From the NCBI GenBank assembly GCA_030762895.1, contig CM061063.1:59103196-59167195 (forward strand): a DNA stretch of 64,000 nt. Reading direction: 5' to 3'. Below, one piece after another: positions 45,121 through 58,212 of the stretch. Position 1 is the stretch's first letter. Each line of letters starts with the position of its first letter. Below the pieces are notes generated by a model. It made no database searches, was not told where the DNA came from, and was given only the letters and a program-made list of their open reading frames with translations. This DNA comes from Sophora flavescens. Its lineage: Eukaryota > Streptophyta > Magnoliopsida > Fabales > Fabaceae. The position numbers and the translations under genes are program-made.

Positions 45121-46690
45121 GTGGAGTGGCGGAGGAGAAAGAAAATGGAGTGAAAGATGAGGAGGGTGGAGGGAGGAGGAGATGAGGGAGATGCCAAGGA
45201 TGTTGCGGTGGTGGCGCCATAGACCATGGTGAAGGGAGACGAACGGGGACTGTGGAGAGGCTGTGGAGAGAGTTGGGCGGCGGAGCGGCGGAGCGGCGAG
45301 GGCTGCCATGACAGAGACTGATCGAGGGAGGGGAGGCGATGGAGTTGAGGGAGTTGAGGGATGATATGGTGCAGAGGGTATAGGGTAAGGATGTGGACAT
45401 GAGATGAATCTAAGGGTGATACGAGGTCTCCCACCGCGAGAGATATAAACCACTCGCCCACGCTAGAATCCGCCTACTTTTCAATATAACTTAATTAAGT
45501 CTAGTTTAAATTCAAATATTCAACAGTCAAAAAAAGATAAAAAGCATAAGAAATATATATAGAATTATCCAAAATTTAAATAAAATCACTAAAATTAGAT
45601 AAATCCTGTAAATAAAGTTAAAGAAGTGTGATAATTTTGCATCACACCAAACACCCTATCTACTTGTTGAAAGATTAGAAACGGGTCAAGTTGGTAATTT
45701 TTGTATCGTTAATTTTTTAAAAAAATTATCAATGTATCGTTATTTTTCATTTTTGCTTTTTTGTATTCTTCTCGTATTTTTCTACGAATGGTACCTTGAA
45801 TTAATTGCATAAAATTAATAACTTTTAAATTATTTATTTTACCCCAAAAAATTTTACACCAATAAAGAGATTACTAATTAATATTTACCCTAAGGAGGTT
45901 GAACATGACACATAAGTCCACAGGGCAACCTCAATTCTAAGAGATTGAACATAAACTTTTCATAGAGCAATCCCTAAGTAACATTAATTAATAACACAAA
46001 TTCAATTGTTTTTAATTAGCTAAAAAAAAACAAAAATAAGGAAAAATAGTTTTGGCTTGACATAATATTTAATCATGCTCCTACGTATTCCCCGCTGCGA
46101 TGGGAAATTCAAAGCCACGTAGTTCTGTTAAAAATATTTGATGGTTTGGTTTTGATTTTTATGAAAAGATTTTTCTTTATTTTAAAAAAGTTTTTATTTT
46201 TGAATTTTTTATTGCCTAATTTCTAAATATTGAAAAGTCATAAACGAGATAGAACATGGCACGTACGTCCACAGATCGATCTTGAATCTAAGGAATTGAG
46301 TGTGATACATCTCACAAAGCAATCCCCAAAATTATATATAATTAATTCCCCTTATACATTTTATTTATTTTGACTCATTGAAAAAAGAAAGAAAACAAAC
46401 AAAAATAATAATAATAAAAATAATAATAACAAAAATACTAACAACAAATAAATAAATAAATAAATAAACCAAAATGGAACAGACTTAAACTAAGAAGGGC
46501 AATGACCACAACCTTCTATCATTAAAGTAGAAAATGAGAAAAACAAACAGGCAAGAGCTTCGCACTGTAGCGCGCGAGTCACCAAGGAGGCGGAGGTAGT
46601 GGCGGTCCGGGATGGCGGAGCGGCTAGGGACGTGGGTGCGGCTTGCGAAACATGGTGGTGTCGCGGTGACTGAGAATTAAAGGAGCCAAG
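45121..46690. other. AT-rich stretch with a diverged duplicated segment and short tandem repeats
   Basis: Two related blocks about 350 bp apart (45897-45980 and 46250-46335) share GAACATGNCAC...GTCCACAG...AGCAATCCC. An (AAT)n/(AAATA)n tract lies at 46405-46470. No gene could be supported; open frames on the minus strand at 45028-45461 look like GC-driven chance. Confidence 0.5.
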
Positions 46691-47372
46691 ATAACTCTTT
46701 CTTAATGTTCTAGTTTGTTATTAAAAGGATTGATAGTTGTTGTTGTCTCTGTTAAGGTTGGAGTCAAGGTTAAATGGAGGAGAGTGGTGGCTATTGTGTG
46801 ACGGTGAAGTGAGAGGTGTTTTTGATGGAGGTGTTGTATGATGGATGATGGATGAAGGGAGAGAATGGAGGCTAGGCCTTTTCTTTTAAGGTGGATGGTG
46901 TGTTTTTTTGTGGTGGGTGATGGTGTTACGTATGATAGAGGATGGAAAAGAATGGAGGCTGGGTTTTCTTTGAATCTTTTTTGTAGGCTCCCCTTATTCT
47001 GCAGCATCTCTTGTGATTTTATAATGTCAATTCCTCCAATCTTGATCCTAAAATTCCACCTAGATTTAAGATTGATATCTGATCTTGTTCCTAAAAATCT
47101 GCTAAGATTAAGTTTTCTATCTCTGATTTGAAATAGAATCAAAAACTGCTGAGCCTCATCTGCAAAAATTAAGGGATTTGTAAACTAGATTCAAAGTTCA
47201 AAATAAAGTGGCTGCTAGGGTTTATTGGAGGAGGATGGAATGGGTTCAACTGGTCTGGCCCAATTAAAAATCTTTTTATTATTTTTATTTTCTTTTGCAA
47301 TTTTTTTATTTTATTATTTTTTTGAAATTTTTAGTGAAAACTAAAAGACCCGGTCAAAATAGGGTGTTCACA
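46690..47372 (-). mobile_element. Candidate LTR end, longest copy, first unit of the array
   Basis: On the minus strand it starts TGTGAACACCCTATTTTGAC at 47372 and continues about 680 bp. Only the first 420 bp (46952-47372) are repeated in later array units, where it begins TGTGGACACCC or TGTGAACACCC. The start resembles plant Ty3/gypsy LTR starts; no coding region is attached. Confidence 0.4.
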
Positions 47373-47721
47373 GAAGTCTTCAGCTTGACAAAATTATCTT
47401 CGAAACTGACTCCATAGTAGTAGCAAATTTGGTTTCTAAAGGTCCTCTTCAAATCCTCAAGTTCAATATCTGCTGGAAGAGATTCTTCACTTAGTTTGCT
47501 TAAATGACCGGCAAGTTATAGTGCAACATGTCTTTAGAGAAGCTAATAAAAGTGCTGATTTTTTGGCCAAGTGTGGTCAAGATGCATCTTTGGATATTCA
47601 TCTTGTTGAGTTGTTAGTTATAATTTGGCTTTTTTTATCTCAAATGATTGTAAAGGGTATGGTTAACCCAGACTTATTTTGAGTTAATAATATAAGTACC
47701 CCTTTTCTATCCAAAAAAAAA
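47373..47721 (+). pseudogene. L1-type LINE RNase H tail (repeated in all six units)
   Basis: Reads LQLDKIIFETDSIVVANLVS, then after a one-base frame change LLEEILHLVCLNDRQVIVQH and VFREANKSADFLAKCG, a stop and poly-A. ETDS and the ADFLAK helix are RNase H hallmarks. Equivalent copies occur near 49080, 50787, 52493, 54203 and 55913. Confidence 0.8.
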
Positions 47722-48024
47722 TTAGGTGTTCAAATTTAGATTTTGAATAAGATTAGGAATAGATAGAATTCTCAATTAAAATATGGTTAAGGTAACTTAT
47801 TTTAGTTAGTTAGTTCAAATCCAAATAAAAGATAAAAGTGTCATCAACTGAAAAGGAGATAAAATAACATAAAGATATAATTATCCAAAATAAAAAAATT
47901 ACTAAAATAAAATAGAAATACATAAGGATCCTATAAGTAAACTTAATGATGAGAAAACTTTTTGCATCACAGTAAACACATCATTCCTTGAAGTTGTTGA
48001 TCTAATTGATATATGTTTATCCAA

Positions 48025-48235
48025 ATGATTTTTATAATGTGTGCAACCTTGCACGTGATAAGCTCAATTAATTATTCACTTTTTTCCTTATTAATTATCT
48101 GAAGAGAGAGAGATTACAGAGGTAAATTCATAAAATAAATAGGAAAGTGGATAAATAATAAGGGAAAAAAGTGGGTCTTTATTTGAGCTTATCATGTGCA
48201 AGTTTGCACACGTTAAAAAAAATCATTTTTCAAAA
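48025..48235. mobile_element. MITE-like inverted repeat (repeated in all six units)
   Basis: ATGTGTGCAACCTTGCACGT, then GATAAGCTCAA, is mirrored by TTGAGCTTATCATGTGCAAG, then TTTGCACACGTT, with AAATGATTTTT on both outer sides. No target duplication is obvious. The 101-codon open frame found in every unit (for example 48171-48476) starts inside it. Confidence 0.6.
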
Positions 48236-48661
48236 TTATGAGATGATTAACACGCGCAGTTTGCTCGGTTTGCCCTTTCAATATATTATAATTTCAAAAT
48301 GTTTTAGCTTTTTGAAGTACTTTTTAACGTCGAACTATTGTCTCTGGGGCAAGTTTTCTTATGATCAAAGACTAGGGACATGCTCTTATATCAAGGTTAG
48401 TGGTTTCCAATTTATAATGCATTATAGTATTTTAGTGGTATTGATCATGTTGTGTATTCATGGATTCTCATATTGAATTGGATTGATCATAGGGGTAAAA
48501 ATAGCCTACTTAAATCCTTTAAAATGCTGGAACAAACTTACACTATAACGGTCCTTAGATATTGAACTAGTTGCCCGAGCAACCTGCGCATGTTGGCAAT
48601 TTTTATGGAGCAACCACTCTGCGGTTATTGCAACTCTAAGCAAACGTTACATAGGTATAGG

Positions 48662-50367
48662 TGGAGGCTAGGTTTTCTTTGAATCTTTTTTGTAGGCTCC
48701 CCTTATAAAGTAGCATCTCTTGTGATTTTATAATGTCAATTCCTCCAATCTTGATCCTAAAATTCTGCCTAGATTTAAGATTACTATCTGATCTTGTTCC
48801 TAAATATCTGCTAAGATTAAGTTTTCTATCTCTGATTTGAAATAGAATCAAAAACTGTTGAGCCTCATCTGCAAAAATTAAGGGATTTGCCAACTAGATT
48901 CAAAGTTCAAAATAAAGTGGCTGCTAGGGTTTGTGGGAGGAGGATGGAATGGGTTCAACTGGTCTGACCCAATTAAAAATCTTTTTATTATTTTTATTTT
49001 CTTTTGCAATTTATTATTTTATTATTTTTTTGAAATTTTTAGTGAAAAATAAAAGCCCGGTCAAAATAGGGTGTCCACAGAGGTCTTCAGCTTAAAAAAA
49101 TTATCTTGGAAACTAACTCCATAGTAGTAGCAAATTTGGTTTCTAAAGGTCCTCTTCAAATCCTCAAGTTCAATATCTGCTGGAAGAGATTCTTCACTTA
49201 GTTCGCTTAAATGACCGGCAAGTTATAGTGCAACATGTCTTTAGAAAAGCTAATAAAAGTGCTGATTTTTTGGCCAAGTGTGGTCTAGATGCATCTTTGG
49301 ATATTCATCTTGTTGAGTTGTTAATTATAATTTGGCTTTGTTTATCTCAAATGATTGTAAAGGGTATGGTTCACCCAGACTTATTTTGAGTTAATAATAT
49401 AAGTACACCTTTTCTATCCAAAAAAAAATTAGGTGTTCAAATTTAGATTTTGAATAAGATTAGGATTAGATAGAATTCTCAATTAAAATATGGTTAAGGT
49501 AACTTATTTTAGTTAGTTAGTTCAAATCCAAATAAAAGATAAAGTGCCATCAACTGAAAAGGAGATAAAATAACATAAAGATATAATTATCCAAAATAAA
49601 AAAATTACTAAAATAAAATAGAAATACATAAGGATCCTATAAGTAAACTTAATGATGAGAAAACTTTTTGCATCACAGTAAACACATCATTCCTTGAAGT
49701 TGTTGATCTAATTGATATAGGTTTATCCAAATGATTTTTATAATGTGTGCAACCTTGCACGTGATAAGCTCAATTAATTATTCACTTTTTTCCTTATTAA
49801 TTATATGAAGAGAGAGAGATTATAGAGGTAAATTCATAAAATAAATAGGAAAGTGGATAAATAATAAGGGAAAAAAGTGGGTCTTTATTTGAGCTTATCA
49901 TGTGCAAGGTTGCACACGTTAAAAAAAATCGTTTTTCAAAATTATGAGATGGTTAACACGCGCAGTTTGCTCGGTTTGCTCTTTCAATATATTATATTTT
50001 CAAATTGTTTTAGCTTTTTGAAGTACTTTTTAACGTCATTCTATTGTCTCTGGGGCAAGTTTTCTTATGATCAAAGCCTAGGGACATGCTCTTATATCAA
50101 GGTTAGTGGTTTCCAATTTATAATGCATTATAGTATTTTAGTGGTATTGATCATGTTGTGTGTTCATGGATTCTCATATTGAATTGGATTGATCATAGGG
50201 GTAAAAATAGCCTACTTAAATCCTTTAAAATGCTGGAACAAACTTACACTATAACGGTCCTTAGATATTGAACTAGTTACCCGAGCAACCTGCGCATGTT
50301 GGCAATTTTTATGGAGCAAGCACTCTGCGGTTATTGCAACTCTAAGCAAACGTTACATAGGTATAGG
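48662..50367. repeat. Tandem array unit 2
   Basis: 1,706 bp from the previous TGGAGGCTAGG start. Carries TCCACAGAGGTC and GTGGTCTAGATGC variants shared with units 3 and 4. Confidence 0.95.
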
Positions 50368-52073
50368 TGGAGGCTAGGTTTTCTTTGAATCTTTTTTGTA
50401 GGCTCCCCTTATTCTGTAGCATCTCTTGTGATTTTATAATGTCAATTCCTCCAATCTTGATCTTAAAATTCTGCCTAGATTTAAGATTACTATCTGATCT
50501 TGTTCCTAAATATCTGCTAAGATTAAGTTTTCTATCTCTGATTTGAAATAGAATCAAAAACTGTTGAGCCTCATCTGCAAAAATTAAGGGATTTGCCAAC
50601 TAGATTCAAAGTTCAAAATAAAGTGGCTGCTAGGGTTTGTTGGAGGAGGATGGAATGGGTTCAACTGGTCTGACCCAATTAAAAATCTTTTTATTATTTT
50701 TATTTTCTTTTGCAATTTTTTATTTTATTATTTTTTTGAAATTTTTAGTGAAAAATAAAAGCCCGGTCAAAATAGGGTGTCCACAGAGGTCTTCAGCTTA
50801 ACAAAATTATCTTGGAAACTAACTCCATAGTAGTAGCAAATTTGGTTTCTAAAGGTCCTCTTCAAATCCTCAAGTTCAATATCTGCTGGAAGAGATTCTT
50901 CACTTAGTTCGCTTAAATGACCGGCAAGTTATAGTGCAACATGTCTTTAGAAAAGCTAATAAAAGTGCTGATTTTTTGGCCAAGTGTGGTCTAGATGCAT
51001 CTTTGGATATTCATCTTGTTGAGTTGTTAATTATAATTTGGCTTTGTTTATCTCAAATGATTGTAAAGGGTATGGTTCACCCAGACTTATTTTGAGTTAA
51101 TAATATAAGTACCCCTTTTCTATCCAAAAAAAAATTAGGTGTTCAAATTTAGATTTTGAATAAGATTAGGATTAGATAGAATTCTCAATTAAAATATGGT
51201 TAAGGTAACTTATTTTAGTTAGTTAGTTCAAATCCAAATAAAAGATAAAGTGCCATCAACTGAAAAGGAGATAAAATAACATAAAGATATAATTATCCAA
51301 AATAAAAAAATTACTAAAATAAAATAGAAATACATAAGGATCCTATAAGTAAACTTAATGATGAGAAAACTTTTTGCATCACAGTAAACACATCATTCCT
51401 TGAAGTTGTTGATCTAATTGATATAGGTTTATCCAAATGATTTTTATAATGTGTGCAACCTTGCACGTGATAAGCTCAATTAATTATTCACTTTTTTCCT
51501 TATTAATTATATGAAGAGAGAGAGATTACAGAGGTAAATTCATAAAATAAATAGGAAAGTGGATAAATAATAAGGGAAAAAAGTGGGTCTTTATTTGAGC
51601 TTATCATGTGCAAGGTTGCACACGTTAAAAAAAATCGTTTTTCAAAATTATGAGATGGTTAACACGCGCAGTTTGCTCGGTTTGCTCTTTCAATATATTA
51701 TATTTTCAAATTGTTTTAGCTTTTTGAAGTACTTTTTAACGTCATTCTATTGTCTCTGGGGCAAGTTTTCTTATGATCAAAGACTAGGGACATGCTCTTA
51801 TATCAAGGTTAGTGGTTTCCAATTTATAATGCATTATAGTATTTTAGTGGTATTGATCATGTTGTGTGTTCATGGATTCTCATATTGAATTGGATTGATC
51901 ATAGGGGTAAAAATAGCCTACTTAAATCCTTTAAAATGCTGGAACAAACTTACACTATAACGGTCCTTAGATATTGAACTAGTTACCCGAGCAACCTGCG
52001 CATGTTGGCAATTTTTATGGAGCAAGCACTCTGCGGTTATTGCAACTCTAAGCAAACGTTACATAGGTATAGG
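50368..52073. repeat. Tandem array unit 3
   Basis: 1,706 bp, almost identical to unit 2 in all parts. Confidence 0.95.
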
Positions 52074-53782
52074 TGGAGGCTAGGTTTTCTTTGAATCTTT
52101 TTTGTAGGCTCCCCTTATTCTGTAGCATCTCTTGTGATTTTATAATGTCAATTCCTCCAATCTTGATCCTAAAATTCCGCCTAGATTTAAGATTACTATC
52201 TGATCTTGCTCCCAAATATCTGCTAAGATTAAGTTTTCTATCTCTGATTTGAAATAGAATCAAAAACTGCTGAGCCTCATCTGCAAAAATTAAGGGATTT
52301 GCCAACTAGATTCAAAGTTCAAAATAAAGTGGCTGCTAGGGTTTGTTGGAGGAGGATGGAATGGGTTCAACTGGTCTGACCCAATTAAAAATCTTTTTAT
52401 TATTTTTATTTTCTTTTGCAATTTTTTATTTTATTATTTTTTTTAAATTTTTAGTAAAAAATAAAAGACCCGGTCAAAATAGGGTGTCCACAGAGGTCTT
52501 CAGCTTAACAAAATTATCTTGGAAACTAACTCCATAGTAGTAGCAAATTTGGTTTCTAAAGGTCCTCTTCAAATCCTCAGGTTCAATATCTGCTGGAAGA
52601 GATTCTTCACTTAGTTCGCTTAAATGACCGGCAAGTTATAGTGCAACATGTCTTTAGAAAAGCTAATAAAAGTGCTGATTTTTTGGCCAAGTGTGGTCTA
52701 GATGCATCTTTGGATATTCATCTTGTTGAGTTGTTAGTTATAATTTGGCTTTGTTTATCTCAAATGATTGTAAAGGGTATGGTTCACCCAGACTTATTTT
52801 GAGTTAATAATATAAGTACACCTTTTCTATCCAAAAAAAAATTAGGTGTTCAAATTTAGATTTTGAATAAGATTAGGATTAGATAGAATTCTCAATTAAA
52901 ATATGGTTAAGGTAACTTATTTTAGTTAGTTAGTTCAAATCCAAATAAAAGATAAAGTGTCATCAACTGAAAAGGAGATAAAATAACATAAAGATATAAT
53001 TATCCAAAATAAAAAAATTACTAAAATAAAATAGAAATACATAAGGATCCTATAAGTAAACTTAATGATGAGAAAACTTTTTGCATCACAGTAAACACAT
53101 CATTCCTTGAAGTTGTTGATCTAATTGATATTGGTTTATCCAAATGATTTTTATAATATGTGCAACCTTGCACGTGATAAGCTCAATTAATTATTCACTT
53201 TTTTCCTTATTAATTATATGAAGAGAGAGAGATTACTGAGGTAAATTCATAAAATAAATAGGAAAGTGGATAAATAATAAGGGAAAAAAGTGGGTCTTTA
53301 TTTGAGCTTATCATGCGCAAGGTTGCACACGTTAAAAAAAATCGTTTTTCAAAATTATGAGATGGTTAACACGCGCAGTTTGCTCGGTTTGCTCTTTCAA
53401 TATATTATATTTTCAAATTGTTTTAGCTTTTTGAAGTACTTTTTAACGTCAAACTATTGTCTCTGGGGCAAGTTTTCTTATGATCAAAGACTAGGGACAT
53501 GCTCTTATATCAAGGTTAGTGGTTTCCAATTTATAATGCATTATAGTATTTTAGTGGTATTGATCATGTTGTGTATTCATGGATTCTCATATTGAATTGG
53601 ATTGATCATAGGGGTAAAAATAGCCTACTTAAATCCTTTAAAATGCTGGAACAAACTTACACTATAACGCGGTCCTTTGATATTGAAATAGATGCCTGAG
53701 CAACCTGCGCATGTTGGCAATTTTTATGGAGCAAGCACTTTGCGGTTATTGCAACTCTAAGCAAACGTTACATAGGTATAGG
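52074..53782. repeat. Tandem array unit 4
   Basis: 1,709 bp. The left half matches units 2-3; the right half (for example ATAACGCGGTCC, GATGCC) matches unit 5, so the unit looks recombinant. Confidence 0.95.
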
Positions 53783-55492
53783 TGGAGGCTAGGTTTTCTT
53801 TGAATCTTTTTTGTAGGCTCCCCTTATTCTGCAGCATCTCTTGTGATTTTATAATGTCAATTCCTCCAATCTTGATCCTAAAATTCCGCCTAGATTTAAG
53901 ATTGATATCTGATCTTGTTCCTAAAAATCTGCTAAGATTAAGTTTTCTATCTCTGATTTGAAATAGAATCAAAAACTGCTGAGCCTCATCTGCAAAAATT
54001 AAGGGATTTGCCAACTAGATTCAAAGTTCAAAATAAAGTGGCTGCTAGGGTTTGTTGGAGGAGAATGGAATGGGTTCAACTGGTCTGGCCCAATTAAAAA
54101 TCTTTTTATTATTTTTATTTTCTTTTGCAATTTTTTTATTTTTTTATTTTTTTTGAAAGTTTTAGTGAAAAATAAAAGACCCGGTCAAAATAGGGTGTTC
54201 ACAAAAGTCTTCAGCTTAACAAAATTATCTTGGAAACTGACTCCATAGTAGTAGCAAATTTGGTTTCTAAAGGTCCTCTTCAAATCCTCAAGTTCAATAT
54301 CTGCTGGAAGAGATTCTTCACTTAGTTCGCTTAAATGACCCGCAAGTTATAGTGCAACATGTCTTTAGTGAAGCTAATAAAAGTGCTGATTTTTTGGCCA
54401 AGTGTGGTCTAGATGCATCTTTGGATATTCATCTTGTTGAGTTGTTAGTTATAATTTGGCTTTATTTATCTCAAATGATTGTAAAGGGTATGGTTCACCA
54501 GACTTATTTTGAGTTAATAATATAAGTACTCCTTTGCTATCCAAAAAAAAATTAGGTGTTCAAATTTAGATTTTGAATAAGATTAGGATTAGATAGAATT
54601 CTCAATTAAAATATGGTTAAGGTAACTTATTTTAGTTAGTTAGTTCAAATCCAAATAAAAGATAAAGTGTCATCAACTGAAAAGGAGATAAAATAACATA
54701 AAGATATAATTATCCAAAATAAAAAAATTACTAAAATAAAATAGAAATACATAAGGATCCTATAAGTAAACTTAATGATGAGAAAACTTTTTGCATCACA
54801 GTAAACACATCATTCCTTGAAGTTGTTGATCTAATTGATATAGGTTTATCCAAATGATTTTTATAATATGTGCAACCTTGCACGTGATAAGCTCAATTAA
54901 TTATTCACTTTTTTCCTTATTAATTATCTGAAGAGAGAGAGATTACTGAGGTAAATTAATAAAATAAATAGGAAAGTGGATAAATAATAAGGGAAAAAAG
55001 TGGGTCTTTATTTGAGCTTATCATGCGCAAGGTTGCACACGTTTAAAAAAATCGTTTTTCAAAATTATGAGATGGTTAACACGCGCAGTTTGCTCGGTTT
55101 GCTCTTTCAATATATTATATTTTCAAATTGTTTTACCTTTTTGAAGTACTTTTTAACGTCAAACTATTGTCTCTGGGGCAAGTTTTCTTATGATCAAAGA
55201 CTAGGGACATGCTCTTATATCAAGGTTAGTGGTTTCCAATTTATAATGCATTATAGTATTTTAGTGGTATTGATCATGTTGTGTATTCATGGATTCTCAT
55301 ATTGAATTGGATTGATCATAGGGGTAAAAATAGCCTACTTAAATCCTTTAAAATGCTGGAACAAACTTACACTATAACGCGGTCCTTAGATATTGAAATA
55401 GATGCCCGAGCAACCTGCGCATGTTGGCAATTTTTATGGAGCAAGCACTTTGCGGTTATTGCAACTCTAAGCAAACGTTACATAGGTATAGG
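53783..55492. repeat. Tandem array unit 5
   Basis: 1,710 bp. Has intermediate variants (TTCACAAAAGTC together with TTGGAAACTGAC). Confidence 0.95.
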
Positions 55493-57202
55493 TGGAGGCT
55501 AGGTTTTCTTTGAATCTTTTTTGTAGGCTCCCCTTATTCTGCAGCATCTCTTGTGATTTTATAATGTCAATTCCTCCAATCTTGATCCTAAAATTCCGCC
55601 TAGATTTAAGATTGATATCTGATCTTGTTCCTAAAAATCTGCTAAGATTAAGTTTTCTATCTCTGATTTGAAATAGAATCAAAAACTGATGAGCCTCATC
55701 TGCAAAAATTAAGGGATTTGCAAACTAGATACAAAGTTCAAAATAAAGTGGCTGCTAGGGTTTATTGGAGGAGGATGGAATGGGTTCAACTGGTCTGGCC
55801 CAATTAAAGATATTTTTATTATTTTTATTTTCTTTTGCAATTTTTTTATTTTATTATTTTTTTTAAATTTTTAGTGAAAACTAAAAGACCCGGTCAAAAT
55901 AGGGTGTTCACAGAAGTCTTCAGCTTGACAAAATTATCTTCGAAACTGACTCCATAGTAGTAGCAAATTTGGTTTCTAAAGGTCCTCTTCAAATCCTCAA
56001 GTTCAATATCTGCTGGAAGAAATTCTTCACTTAGTTTGCTTAAATGACCGGCAAGTTATAGTGCAACATGTCTTTAGAGAAGCTAATAAAAGTGCTGATT
56101 TTTTGGCCAAGTGTGGTCAAGATGCATCTTTGGATATTCATCTTGTTGAGTTGTTAGTTATAATTTGGCTTTTTTTTTATCTCAAATGATTGTAAAGGGT
56201 ATGGTTAACCCAGACTTATTTTGAGTTAATAATATAAGTACACCTTTTCTATCCAAAAAAAAAATTAGGTGTTCAAATTTAGATTTTGAATAAGATTAGG
56301 ATTAGATAGAATTCTCAATTAAAATATGGTTAAGGTAACTTATTTTAGTTAGTTAGTTCAAATCCAAATAAAAGATAAAGTGTTATCAACTGAAAAGGAG
56401 ATAAAATAACATAACGATATAATTATCCAAAATAAAAAAATTTACTAAAATAAAATAGAAATACATAAGGATCCTATAAGTAAACTTAATGATGAGAAAA
56501 CTTTTTGCATCATAGTAAACACATCATTCCTTGAAGTTGTTGATCTAATTGATATAGGTTTATCCAAATGATTTTTATAATGTGTGCAACCTTGCACGTG
56601 ATAAGCTCAATTAATTATTCACGTTTTTCCTTATTAATTATCTGAAGAGAGAGAGATTACAGAGGTAAATTAATAAAATAAATAGGAAAGTGGATAAATA
56701 ATAAGGGAAAAAAGTGGGTCTTTATTTGAGCTTATCATGCGCAAGGTTGCACACGTTAAAAAAAATCGTTTTTCAAAATTATGAGATGGTTAACACGCGC
56801 AGTTTGCTCGGTTTGCTCTTTCAATATATTATATTTTCAAATTGTTTTAGCTTTTTGAAGTACTTTTTAACGTCAAACTATTGTCTCTGGGGCAAGTTTT
56901 CTTATGATCAAAGACTAGGGACATGCTCTTATATCAAGGTTAGTGGTTTCCAATTTATAATGCATTATAGTATTTTAGTGGTATTGATCATGTTGTGTAT
57001 TCATGGATTCTCATATTGAATTGGATTGATCATAGGGGTAAAAATAGCCTACTTAAATCCTTTAAAATGCTGGAACAAACTTACACTATAACGATCCTTA
57101 GATATTGAAATAGTTGCCCGAGCAACCTGCGCATGTTGGCAATTTTTATGGAGCAAGCACTTTGCGGTTATTGCAACTCTAAGCAAACGTTACATAGGTA
57201 TA
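55493..57202. repeat. Tandem array unit 6 (last)
   Basis: 1,710 bp. Ends at ACATAGGTATA, after which unrelated sequence begins. Shares several variants with unit 1 rather than its neighbour. Confidence 0.95.
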
Positions 57203-57507
57203 TCCTCTACCAATTATTGATTTTTTAATCCATAGTTACAACATTTATTTAGACGCGATTACTACTGACACAATTGTTAGTGTACAAGAGTGCAGTTAAA
57301 GATGAGTAGATGACCCCCTCCTATGGAATAATATTTGTATTGTTGCTTGAGAATGAAGTTAAATCAAGTAAATCTTTATAATGAAAGAATTTTACTAGAT
57401 TCATTCCTCTGAACAGATAGGAAGAATAAACTATAAGTGGAAGACAATGAGCAATGAAAGAAAATGATGTCAGAGAAGTAAAGGAAGCATGATGTATATA
57501 AAGTTGC
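57203..57507. other. AT-rich stretch, no gene seen
   Basis: Unique flank between the tandem array and Copia-2. Confidence 0.5.
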
Positions 57508-58195
57508 TGTTGGAAAAAACCAGAGATAACAATCTCTAATGAAGCAAATATTTTTTCCCTTCACTTGTGCAAATAAATAGGCACAACAAAAATATTTTTC
57601 CACGGGATAATATCAATGGCAGAAAAATAAATAGCAATGACACCACAATTTTTAACGTGGAAAACTCCCCAGTGTAGGGATAAAAACCATGGGACCAAGT
57701 CCAGCAAAAACTTCCACTATAAATAATAATGGGTACACCAAGTCTTCCTAGAAATACTAGGGAACACCAAATCAGCAATACATCACCCAAAAGGTGGAAA
57801 CAAGCAAGCAACAAGAGAGAAACCCCACAACAATGGGTATAACAACTCAGCTCAAAGAGAAGGCAAAACAACAAATAGAATATATCAAACTAACGAGCTC
57901 ATTGGTAGGAATAACATACTAAATGGAGCAAGTTTGCTGTACCACCTTCCACCACCTGAACCCCCTTTCTTCTTCTCTTTTCTTCTCGCCGTCGCTGTGC
58001 TCTGTTTCTCGATTTCTTTCTTTTTACATCAGATACATACCATTCACTAAAACCCTTTATTTTCCTTTTATTTGAACTTTTAGTTCCCTTTTTTTTTCTT
58101 AATACCACATGGGCTTGGCCCATTAACAACCTTTTATTATTATTTTTTTCTTTTAAAGTTGAAGTGGAACCCACTTGGGAGTGACCCACCCAACA
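57508..58195 (-). repeat. Copia-2 3' LTR
   Basis: 688 bp. Differs from the other LTR by scattered substitutions and lacks a segment containing AAATTTCAGCAA. Confidence 0.9.
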
Positions 58196-58212
58196 AATCT
58201 CCCCCTCACGAC

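Larger units (their letters stand above)
46952..48661. repeat. Tandem array unit 1 (1.71 kb)
   Basis: Order of parts: LTR-end fragment (46952-47372), L1 RNase H tail with poly-A (47373-47721), AT-rich spacer, MITE-like hairpin (about 48025-48235), and a segment ending ACATAGGTATAG. Shares TTCACAGAAGTC and GTGGTCAAGATGC with unit 6. Confidence 0.9.

Noticed and set aside
45028..45461. Minus-strand Pro/Ser/His-rich frames beside the HAESA-like relic
   Set aside because: Antisense to the relic and low complexity; chance frames.
48171..48476. 101-codon frame as a protein-coding gene in each array unit
   Set aside because: Starts within a MITE-like hairpin, has no recognisable domain, and its conservation is explained by recent tandem duplication.
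48636..48893. Minus-strand 85-codon frame (starts MANPLIFADEAQQ) repeated in the array
   Set aside because: Lies in the LTR-end fragment; no family resemblance, and it is shortened or altered in units 1 and 6.
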